From Eutrigla gurnardus (lineage: Eukaryota > Chordata > Actinopteri > Perciformes > Triglidae): a DNA stretch of 64,000 nt. The stretch lies in contig OY741282.1 of assembly GCA_963514095.1 (NCBI GenBank), positions 15,029,421 to 15,093,420 on the forward strand, written 5' to 3'. The first letter of the stretch is position 1; every line of letters starts with the position of its first letter. The notes under the pieces were generated by a model. The model made no database searches, was not told the DNA's origin, and worked only from the letters and a program-made list of their open reading frames with translations. The position numbers and the translations under genes are program-made. Of the stretch, positions 1 through 7,378 are shown in pieces.

Positions 1-2771
1 TCCTGGTTCGCTCTCTCCGTTTGTCCATTCGACTGGGGATGATATCCAGATGTCAGGCTGCAGGTGATGTCGAAAGCTTTGCAGAAAGCTTGCCAGACCC
101 GGGACGTAAACTGGGGGCCACGGTCGGAGACGATGTCTGTGGGCAGCCCGTGGAGCCTGAATACGTGCAGTGCCAGTAATTCCCCAGTTTCAGAGGCGGA
201 AGGGAGTTTGGCAAGAGGCACATAGTGGACCATCTTCGAAAAACGGTCCACAATAGTGAGGATGGCTGTGTGACCGTTAGAGGGGGGGAGTCCGGTCACA
301 AAATCCACAGCGATGTGAGACCAAGGGCGACTGGGGACAGGGAGAGGCTGAAGGAGCCCCGCAGGTGGACGATGCGAAGCTTTACTCCTTGCGCACACCA
401 CACAGGCCGCCACGAACTCGCTCACATCTCTCGCTTGTCTCGGCCACCAGAAATACTGCCGGAGAAACAGTAGTGTACGCTGGGCCCCAGGATGGCAGCT
501 CAGCCTGGACGAGTGCCCCCACTGAAGCACCTGAGTCCGGACCTCCTCTGGTACAAAGAGGCGATTAGGGGGCCCAGTACCCGGATCAGGATGGTCACGT
601 TGAGCCGCTCGCACAATCGTCTCAATCTCCCATGTGGCGGCGCCAACGATCTGGAGCGGAGGCACGATGAATTCGGGGTCAGCGGAGTGAGCGTCACAAG
701 AGTAGAGGCGCGAGAGTGCGTCTGGCTTCCCATTCTTGGACCCGGGGCGGAAGGAGAGGGTGTAATTGAAACGGCTCAGGAAAAGGGACCATCGGGCTTG
801 GCGGGAATTTAACCTTCGAGCAGAGCGTAGATACTCGAGATTTTTATGGTCAGTCCAAATGAGAAACGGCTCTTGGGTACCCTCCAGCCAGTGTCGCCAC
901 TCCTGTAATGCCAGCACCACTGCCAATAGTTCCCGATTGCCCACATCATAGTTCCTCTCCGCCGTGGAGAGCCGTCGGGAGAAGTAGGCACAGGGGTGAA
1001 GCTTGTTGGTCGTTGCGCTCCGCTGTGATAGAATAGCGCCAACGCCGGAGTCGGATGCGTCCACCTCCACCACGAACTGGCGGTCAGAGTCGGGGTGCAG
1101 CAGGACGGGAGCCTGCGTGAATAATGTCTTTAGTTTCAGGAAGGCTGCATCAGCGGAGGGAGTCCAGGTGAAGGGAGAGCCGGAGGAGGTTAACTGATGG
1201 AGCGGGGCAGCGACTCTGCTGAAGTCCCGGATGAACCTCCGATAAAAGTTGGCGAAGCCGAGAAATCTCTGCAGCTGCTTGCGGTTTACAGGAGCTGGCC
1301 ATTTCTCCACCGCCTGGATCTTGACCGGGTCGGGTTGGAGTTGTCCCTGGGCGATGATAAATCCCAGAAAGCTGACCCTGGGAACGTGAAACTCACACTT
1401 TTCCGGTTTGACGAACAGCTTGTTATCCAGCAGCCGCTGGAGTACCAGCCTCACCTGCTCCACGTGCGTCTCCATGCTTTCCGAGAAGATCAGGATGTCA
1501 TCTAAATAAACAAAAACAAAGTGGTTTAGCATGTCCCGCAGAATGTCATTGATAAAAGCCTGGAAAACGGCTGGTGCATTTGAGAGTCCGAAGGGCATGA
1601 CCCGATACTCAAAGTGCCCCAGAGGTGTCTTAAAGGCGGTCTTCCATTCATCGCCCTCTCTAATGCGAACCAGATGGTAGGCACTACGTAAGTCCAGCTT
1701 GGAGAACACACGAGCATGACAGAGAGGTTCGAAGGAGGGGTCGATCAGGGGTAGTGGGTATCTGTTCTTAACAGTAATATCGTTCAACCCCCGGTAGTCT
1801 ATACATGGTCTTAATGTGCCGTCCTTCTTTCCCACGAAGAAGAAGCCTGCCCCGAGAGGAGACGAGGAGGAACGAATGAGGCCCGAAGCCTTGGAGCTGT
1901 TGATATATTCTTCCATCGCCTCCCTCTCAGGGCGAGACAGGTTGTATAAACGACTGGAGGGAAAAGTTGCGCCGGGAAGCAGATCGATGCCACAGTCGTA
2001 AGGGCGATGGGGTGGCAGGGATTGAGCTCGCTCTTTACAAAACACCGGAGCTAAGTCATGATATTCAGGGGGAACCAGGGACAGATCCGGGGGTTTGGGA
2101 AGGGGCGCCGTCTGTCTCTTGTCCGTGGAGACGGCTGAGCGGAGGCAGTGAGAGTGGCAGAATGGACTCCAGCTGGAAATTGAAGCTGCTGTCCAATCAA
2201 TGTGAGGGTTGTGAAGACGTAACCAGGGGAGCCCCAGGATCACCGGGGAGCAGGGAGAGGGAATAACAAACAGCCGAATATCTTCTCTATGGTTGCCCGA
2301 AATAGTCAGGGTAATAGGGGTGGTGCGATGAGAGACAGTGGCCAATTTACGCCCGTCCAGCGCATTTACTGTTCTGGGGCTCTCGAGGGGCTCGACAGGG
2401 ATGAGAGCTTGTTTCACCAGGGATTCATCAATAAAGTTGTCATCTGCGCCAGAGTCCACAAACACACGCACGGGTAGAGACTCAAGTAAAAACTGGAGGG
2501 ATGCAGGGAGGTCTATACGGACTAAAGGGCTGGGGCATGAAGACGTTCGGCTCACCAGGGTGCCCACTGTCAGTGGTGAGCCGGACCTTTTGGCAGAGTC
2601 GGGCATTGTGCGAGGAAGTGTCCGGGCTGGCCACAGTAGATGCATAATTGGAGACTTCTCCGGCGTTGGCGCTCCTCGGGAGTCAGGCGAGACCTCCCCA
2701 ACTGCATGGGCTCCTCCAGTGCAGCAGGGGGAGCCCTGGGGGCACCGGGAGGACGGGAGGTGGAAGGGAGG
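1..2771 (-). CDS. pol: pol polyprotein (protease, reverse transcriptase, RNase H, integrase core), partial at window edge
   Basis: I read this frame codon by codon from the stop upstream of 2771 (plus-strand cta at 2772-2774) to base 3 and found no stop, about 923 codons. Protease has the active-site motif DSGA at 2445-2456. Reverse transcriptase has its catalytic YLDD at 1497-1508. RNase H has the acidic residues D (1059-1061), E (930-932) and D (849-851). A zinc-binding HHCC module lies near 390-485. The integrase core has D (303-305), D (123-125) and E (15-17), the last two separated by 35 residues as in D,D35E integrases. Pol overlaps the end of gag by about 200 nt and is in the -1 frame relative to it, so it should be made as a Gag-Pol fusion by frameshifting, probably near 2588. 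No frameshift or premature stop is visible, although most old copies carry several. The C-terminus and stop are outside the window. Confidence 0.93.
2548..2593 (-). promoter_or_regulatory. candidate -1 ribosomal frameshift signal at the gag/pol overlap
   Basis: In the gag frame the codons CCA AAA GGT (2593-2585) let the lysine codon re-pair with AAA after a one-base slip, which is the direction needed to enter pol. Four bases later begins a perfect 10-bp stem: CGGCTCACCA (2583-2574) pairs with TGGTGAGCCG (2557-2548) around a 16-nt loop that contains the gag stop. The slip site is not a canonical XXXYYYZ heptamer, so the exact slip position is an inference. The frame relation and the hairpin are seen directly. 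Confidence 0.6.
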
Positions 2772-3589
2772 CTAAGCGGAGAATTAGGAGGCTGATTATA
2801 AGTGGGGCTGTTCCAACTGCGACTACTGGTGGCCCTCTCTCTCTGTCTCTCTCTTAGACGATTATCCAATCTAATCACAAGGGAAATTAGTCGCTCTAGG
2901 GTGTCTGGCTCCTCTCTGGTAGCTAACTCATCCTGGAGTTTATCCGAAAGCCCACGTTTAAACAAACTCACGAGCGCCGGCTCGTTCCAGCCGGCCTCGG
3001 CAGCAAGAATCCGAAACTCAATAGAGTATTCGGCTGCAGACTGAGAACCCTGACGTAGAGACAATAACCTACTCGCCGCTACTGAACCCTTAACGGGGTG
3101 ATCAAATACCCTCCTCAGCTCATTAACAAAAGAGGCATACGTGCCAAGAATAGGAGACTCCCCCTCCCACAATGCAGTTCCCCACTGTGCTGCCTTACCT
3201 CTCAGGAGATTCATAGTGTAGGCTATACGAGTTTTATCAGTAGCGTAACTCCTGGGCTGCAAGTCAAAAACATGCGAGCACTGTAACAAAAACCTACTGC
3301 AAGAACCTATGTCGCCGGAGTAGTGTTCTGGGGGCGGAACAAAAGGCTCCTTGGTGTGGGGCGAAGGGGATTGGGCTGGGTCCGCCGCAGGGGGGTCACT
3401 CACAGCGGCAGGGGAGGCGGCTGGGGGTGGTGTGACGAGCCCGGTAACCTGCTGGCCCAGCTGGGAAACGTTGGTACTGAGTGCGTTGAGGGCCTCCATA
3501 ATCTGTTGGAGCATCTGTTCATGCCGTCCCACGAGGGTTCCTTGCGCATTCAGGGCTTGCACAAGCGATGCCGGATCCGCTGGGTCCAT
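2570..3589 (-). CDS. gag: gag structural protein of the Ty3/gypsy element
   Basis: This is an intact 339-residue frame. The N-terminal third (about residues 1-45) is a predicted helical segment rich in Q, N and L. A proline/alanine-rich linker follows to about residue 85. The retrotransposon Gag capsid-like domain covers about residues 85-240 and includes RGKAAQW and the segment around YSIEFRILA. An arginine-rich stretch comes next. A CCHC zinc knuckle lies at residues 316-329 (C316, C319, H324, C329; spacing CX2CX4HX4C), which in this family binds the element RNA. The protein builds the virus-like particle in which reverse transcription happens. The start at 3587-3589 is chosen because it is the first ATG after the primer-binding site, only 7 nt downstream of it. 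The stop at 2570-2572 falls in the loop of a strong hairpin. Related domesticated vertebrate genes such as PEG10 descend from this family, but here the LTR and pol context shows a mobile copy. Confidence 0.93.
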   Translation of the reverse strand: MDPADPASLVQALNAQGTLVGRHEQMLQQIMEALNALSTNVSQLGQQVTGLVTPPPAASPAAVSDPPAADPAQSPSPHTKEPFVPPPEHYSGDIGSCSRFLLQCSHVFDLQPRSYATDKTRIAYTMNLLRGKAAQWGTALWEGESPILGTYASFVNELRRVFDHPVKGSVAASRLLSLRQGSQSAAEYSIEFRILAAEAGWNEPALVSLFKRGLSDKLQDELATREEPDTLERLISLVIRLDNRLRERQRERATSSRSWNSPTYNQPPNSPLSLPSTSRPPGAPRAPPAALEEPMQLGRSRLTPEERQRRRSLQLCIYCGQPGHFLAQCPTLPKGPAHH

Positions 3590-3596
3590 CGCTTTG

Positions 3597-3607
3597 GCCA
3601 GATGATT
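3597..3607 (-). promoter_or_regulatory. primer-binding site, self-priming type
   Basis: The 11 bases AATCATCTGGC lie one base after the LTR end. They are exactly complementary to GCCAGATGATT inside the LTR (4065-4055, minus strand). In the Tf1/sushi group the first 11 nt of the element RNA fold back to prime minus-strand DNA synthesis instead of a host tRNA. The match is exactly 11 nt, with mismatches on both sides. I did not compare the site with all fish tRNA 3' ends. Confidence 0.75.
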
Positions 3608-3676
3608 CTGTTACGGGTCAGAAACACTGGGGGAACCCAAAAGCGGACAGACAACTGAGGCAAGGTGAAAAGGTGT

Positions 3677-3682
3677 TTTATT
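3677..3682 (-). terminator. polyadenylation signal in the LTR
   Basis: AATAAA on the minus strand, 68 nt before the LTR end and about 385 nt after the inferred RNA start, which is the usual position of the R-region signal. Confidence 0.55.
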
Positions 3683-3902
3683 TAACACAGATAAATCCAA
3701 GAAAGTCCAGGAGGCCTTGAGTCTGAGGGGCGAAGCGCTCAGAGGAGCGCAGCGCTGGGGGCGGGCCGCAGGTGAGTGGGGGAGCTGCGCGCCCGCGGCT
3801 GCTCGGAGACGCACCGGTTCGGTCGGAGCCGCCGGTGAGCGGAGGTGCAGCGTGTCTGGGCCGGCTCGGAGGTGCGTTGGTCTGACGATGTGCTGCAGAG
3901 GT

Positions 3903-3932
3903 GCGGAGTCCAGAGCGGAGTCCAGAGCGGAG
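3903..3932 (-). repeat. 12-bp tandem repeat inside the LTR
   Basis: The plus-strand unit gcggagtccaga is present twice in full (3903-3914, 3915-3926), followed by half a unit. It is short, and copies of the family may differ in unit number here. Confidence 0.75.
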
Positions 3933-4054
3933 CGGGACGACACTAGAGACGGGAGAAGAATTAATGATTCTGAAACAGCAAGACGCACAGGAGTACTAGT
4001 GACTAGTCTCGAGTAGATCTGACAACTGAGCCATGTACCGCGTGAGGATCACGT

Positions 4055-4096
4055 AATCATCTGGCAGCGGGCAGCGTGAGGATCCAGGTCTTTAAG
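4055..4096 (-). promoter_or_regulatory. LTR promoter: TATA-like box, inferred RNA start and self-primer
   Basis: CTTAAAG (4096-4090) lies about 30 nt upstream of GCCAGATGATT (4065-4055), the segment complementary to the primer-binding site. If the RNA starts at 4065, its first 11 nt are exactly the self-primer. The TATA-to-start distance is what RNA polymerase II promoters use. The start site is inferred, not measured. Confidence 0.6.
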
Positions 4097-4824
4097 CCGG
4101 CGCTGATTGTTCACCTGCTGCAGGTGAGTGTGTGCTCCCTCCCTCCCGAGATCGCCGGCTCCGCCCAGCCTCCAGCGCACCTCTGCAAGCAGACAGAAAA
4201 AAACACAAGTACCGCGACACACCCAGCTCACTCAAAACATAGACCATGACATAAATCTTGACAAAATAGTAACATGATGAAAGTCTTTAAATTCACATTC
4301 TTTGTTGCCTGAAAACACGATACATTCCCATCTTGCTCTAAGTTCTATTAGTGCTGTGCAGAGGCATTAGCAGTATGAAAGGTAGGCTCCTACTGCGATG
4401 ATTTGCTTCTCTGTGTATTTGAAAGGCCCCATGTGAACACTGGAGATGACGGTTCTTTGAGACAGAACATCCATAAGAGAGAGTTACGCCTTTACTGCGA
4501 GAAATCAATTACACGTACTTACAGAGTGCTCCAGGCAAAATTGAACGTATCACTGGGAGGTGTTATGAGTCTGTCAGCTTCCACTCTGAAGTGATTAATT
4601 AAAGTCAATCCAGCTGCTGGGGGGGGTTGATTGGCGAGTCGTTTAACTGTCAGCAAACTTGTGTATTTTGTATGCAGTATGTTTGGGCGTGAGTTCAGAA
4701 TCAGGAGGCGCTATTTCGTCTCACGTGTCTCTGAGGCGCCGTGATTCAGGCGTCGTAAAGTCGGCCGATCGACTATGACGGCGTTCCTCGAGGAATCGTT
4801 TCGGGAGGTACTGGGGCTCGCCTT

Positions 4825-4848
4825 TGCTGCTGCTGCTGCTGCTGCTGC
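4825..4848. repeat. (TGC)8 trinucleotide microsatellite
   Basis: Eight perfect TGC units lie in a CpG-rich patch. On the minus strand two overlapping short frames read them as poly-Ser and poly-Ala, but neither frame is recognisable as a gene. Confidence 0.9.
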
Positions 4849-5439
4849 GAGGGCCATATGGGCCCTTTGCACCTGTAATGAGTACGGTTCCCATTCTTGG
4901 CATCGAGTCAAAGTCAAAGAGAGCGCTGGATTCTAAAAAAAATCTCCTCATATCCAATATGTGGGGAGCTTAATGACACCGGGGTGTTTCCGTCTGCGAG
5001 TAATGATAATGCACTTCTGGCCTGATGGAATTGTGACCTTGAGAGTGTTATTTCCGGCTTCGATAAGAGGAGCGACTTGAAAACCTTGAGCGGTTTCGAC
5101 AAACGTTACGCCGTACACTTCTGCTGGGGCGTGACACTTCCACCGAGCGGAGGAGTTTCACGGTCGTTCCCACAAAGTGCCGATTTAACGTATCATGAGA
5201 CAAACTGCCGTTTCAGGTGCAAACGTTGTGAGTTCTGAGCCACAAAGCAAACGTCTTGATTTGATGATCACACTTCCTCCCCTCCTTCATCTACGGTAAC
5301 AGACGTTGGAAGGTGTTTTCTTATTTGAACTGAACTATAAAGCGGATTTGAGGCTATTCTGCTTGCCACCGGTGTTGTTAGTGCAATTTATGAGTCTCTG
5401 TGGAGGTCCTTTGTCACAGATGGCGGAGGGATTCCATTC

Positions 5440-5660
5440 TAATCACAGGATTTAGCCTGTTGATATCACAGCACCAGGGGGTCTCACATATTATCAGGTC
5501 ATGCCATTAATTTATTCATTGAACACCTGATGTTATTGCATTAAGGTTATTTCCTTCAGTTTTTGATGCTGGGAATTAATTTGCTGTGATTACAAATACA
5601 CAATTGCTTTGTAGTCATTTCAAAGGAGGTGATTGATGAGCAGTGGAATCCTTACATATA
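5440..5660. other. possible conserved non-coding regulatory element
   Basis: This is AT-rich but not low-complexity sequence with homeodomain-type cores (ATTAAT, TTAATT), an E-box CACCTG and octamer-like and Sox-like words, and no open frame. This is the usual look of vertebrate developmental enhancers. The judgement is by eye only and needs cross-species alignment. Confidence 0.2.
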
Positions 5661-6289
5661 CATGCAAACAGTAATCCTGTTTGCTTGATTAGAAAATACA
5701 TCTTTTTCTTAACTGGGAAAAAAAAAAAAACCTTGATTTGCTTAATATTTTCCCCCATGTTGTATTGATATGATTTACCAACAATATCCACCACTGGAAA
5801 CATGTAGGAGGAGGGAAGCCATAACAGCAGTCATACAATCCTTATGCTTTCACTGCAATCCTTATGCTTTATATACAGCTGTTAGCCAGACTCAGTCATT
5901 AAAGAAATGTGACCATCAGCAGATTAAAATAGCTAACAGCTCCGCTCAAGTTTTCAGGGACACTTATTAAAGCTGACTTTGTGATATCCGGAAGAGTTTA
6001 AAGAGAGCTTTGTCCTGCAGCGAGAGAGGGGGGGATCTCATTGTGCTGCTGCCAACTGCCCACTTGTTTATTTGTGTTTACCGCCGCCTTTGGTGCCGTG
6101 CTGGATTGGAGAGACAATAAACGGGGATAGCTGAAGGATATGTGTTAATGATCCGGCTATTTAGCTAGATCTCTTTAAATCATCAGTGTTTTTTCCTATT
6201 CTCAGAGGGGAATTTATCTTCAATGTTTCCTAGATGGTTCCCCACTCTGTGCATGAGCAGGGAGCCTTGAAAGGAAGGTAAAACAGGTA

Positions 6290-6309
6290 TGTGTGTGTGT
6301 GTGTGTGTG
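6290..6309. repeat. (TG)10 microsatellite
   Basis: Perfect TG dinucleotide run. Confidence 0.95.
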
Positions 6310-6540
6310 CGCATTTCTTTCCATCTGTCATCCATCCCAAGGGTGGATCTATCATTTTTTTATGTCACAGGACAAATGCAGCATCTCACTTCCCACAACA
6401 ACAACATGTGTCGATGTGCTTTTATACTTCTGTGCTTCTTTTGTTGTGCAAAATCGGGAAACAATTTGATGCTTGATGTCATCGAAGGAGGCCGAACTGG
6501 AATTGTATTCTGTGATGAATGCCAAATATATACATATACT

Positions 6541-6565
6541 ATATATATATATATATATATATATA
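6541..6565. repeat. (AT)n microsatellite
   Basis: Perfect AT run, preceded by imperfect ata/tac repeats from about 6526. Confidence 0.95.
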
Positions 6566-7177
6566 GAAAGAGCAATACAGGCCGGATGGAGTCTGCTTCT
6601 TGTCCTGTTGACAACAGGAATGTGTGTCTGACCACAACGCTATTTTCTCCAGTGGCATTTTAAACTTTAGACCAATTTGTAACTGTCCATTCTTGTTTTG
6701 TTGACTCTGCAGTGCTCTAATCCTGCTATTAGATGTTCAGTGGGTTTTAACGGCGGTCGCTTCATTAACTGCTGCAAACTTGCAATCTTAGTCCCAGTAC
6801 CTGACTTCCATTTAAGCCGCCACAGCGTGTCGTTACCAGGCACGGCTGCAAACGCTACGAGCAGGAGAAATCCGGTGTACTTTTATGTCTTCGGGTTGCT
6901 CTGAAGTCAGGATACCAAAGTGCACCTATTTGTTATGTTATTTACCGTAATTAACTCTGAACAGGATCCCACAGAATTCATTGATTCCTGAGATGCTTGT
7001 ATTTCGTGGTCGGAGATGAAAGGCCCTTTGAGTCCGAAGTACAACAAAGAAGCCAGCATCAGCGGGATCACACTTACCGCCCCGTCCTTCTTAATGACGA
7101 TGCAAACTGCCGTGTCAAGATGGTGCACATAATGGGTGGCCGGGTGCCCAGCACAAGATGTTCTTTGGCTAAAATCT
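6566..7177. other. gene-free stretch
   Basis: Unique-looking sequence with short chance open frames only. No domain, RNA gene or repeat recognised. Confidence 0.5.
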
Positions 7178-7378
7178 GCCGGCCTGTCTGGGTCTTTATC
7201 AGGGTTGTGGAATTAGTATGTTCTCCCCGTGTCGGTGTCAGTTTCTTCCAAGTGCTCTCGCTTCTCCCATAGGTGAAGTGGAAACTCAACAATAACTTGC
7301 CTGCGAGACTGAATGGGGTCGTGTCCAGGGTGAGCTGGCCCTCGCCTGCTCAGAACACCAATGGATGGATGAGATATG
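7178..7378 (+). repeat. old, degraded copy of the SINE family also present at 37214
   Basis: Recognisable blocks include ATGTTCTCCCCGTGTC, CTTCTCCCATAG, GTGTCCAGGGTGAG and a terminal ATGGATGGATG. They occur in the same order and spacing as in the 37214-37586 copy, but with many substitutions. The tRNA-like head is not recognisable. Confidence 0.7.

Larger units (their letters stand above)
3611..3988 (-). other. 125-codon open frame in the LTR leader, in frame with gag
   Basis: The frame lies wholly in the R/U5 part of the LTR, downstream of the inferred RNA start. Its TAA stop is part of the LTR terminal sequence (3611-3613). Seven codons later in the same frame comes the gag ATG. The residue composition (A, P, S, R, L) reflects the GC-rich DNA and I recognise no domain. 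It is most likely a leader open frame without a product, but it would be translated before gag by scanning ribosomes. Confidence 0.25.
1..4251 (-). mobile_element. Ty3/gypsy LTR retrotransposon of the Tf1/sushi type, 5' part; 3' part lies beyond the window
   Basis: The order on the minus strand is LTR (4251-3609), primer-binding site (3607-3597), gag (3589-2570) and pol (2771 to the edge). The domain order protease, reverse transcriptase, RNase H, integrase is that of Ty3/gypsy (Metaviridae), not Copia. The short primer-binding site matches a segment inside the element's own LTR, which is the mark of the Tf1/sushi self-priming group. The element is clearly richer in GC than the DNA to its right, and the composition changes at 4251. 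The remaining integrase C-terminus, any chromodomain and the 3' LTR would lie left of base 1. The target duplication therefore cannot be checked; the five bases next to the right end are taaat. It is an inserted mobile element, not a host gene. Confidence 0.95.
3609..4251 (-). repeat. 5' long terminal repeat of the Ty3/gypsy element (643 bp)
   Basis: On the minus strand it starts TGTCATGGTC (4251) and ends GACCCGTAACA (3609), giving the TG...CA termini of LTRs. It contains a TATA-like box (4095-4090), the inferred RNA start (4065) and an AATAAA signal (3682-3677), in the order U3-R-U5. It is very rich in GC and CpG between about 3715 and 3950. The boundaries rest on the termini and the adjacent primer-binding site, because the other LTR is outside the window. 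Confidence 0.85.
4252..6289. other. gene-free stretch right of the retrotransposon
   Basis: I see no supported gene here. A CpG-rich patch at about 4690-4960 holds a (TGC)8 run. A possible conserved regulatory stretch lies at about 5440-5660, and a 12-13 bp A run lies near 5719. Short open frames are at chance level. Confidence 0.5.

Noticed and set aside
1197..1505. 102-codon plus-strand frame in the retrotransposon
   Set aside because: It is antisense to the RT/RNase H part of pol, which is clearly the coding strand.
3323..3658. 111-codon plus-strand frame antisense to gag
   Set aside because: It is a shadow of the gag frame and GC-rich composition. The sense strand carries the zinc knuckle and capsid-like domain.
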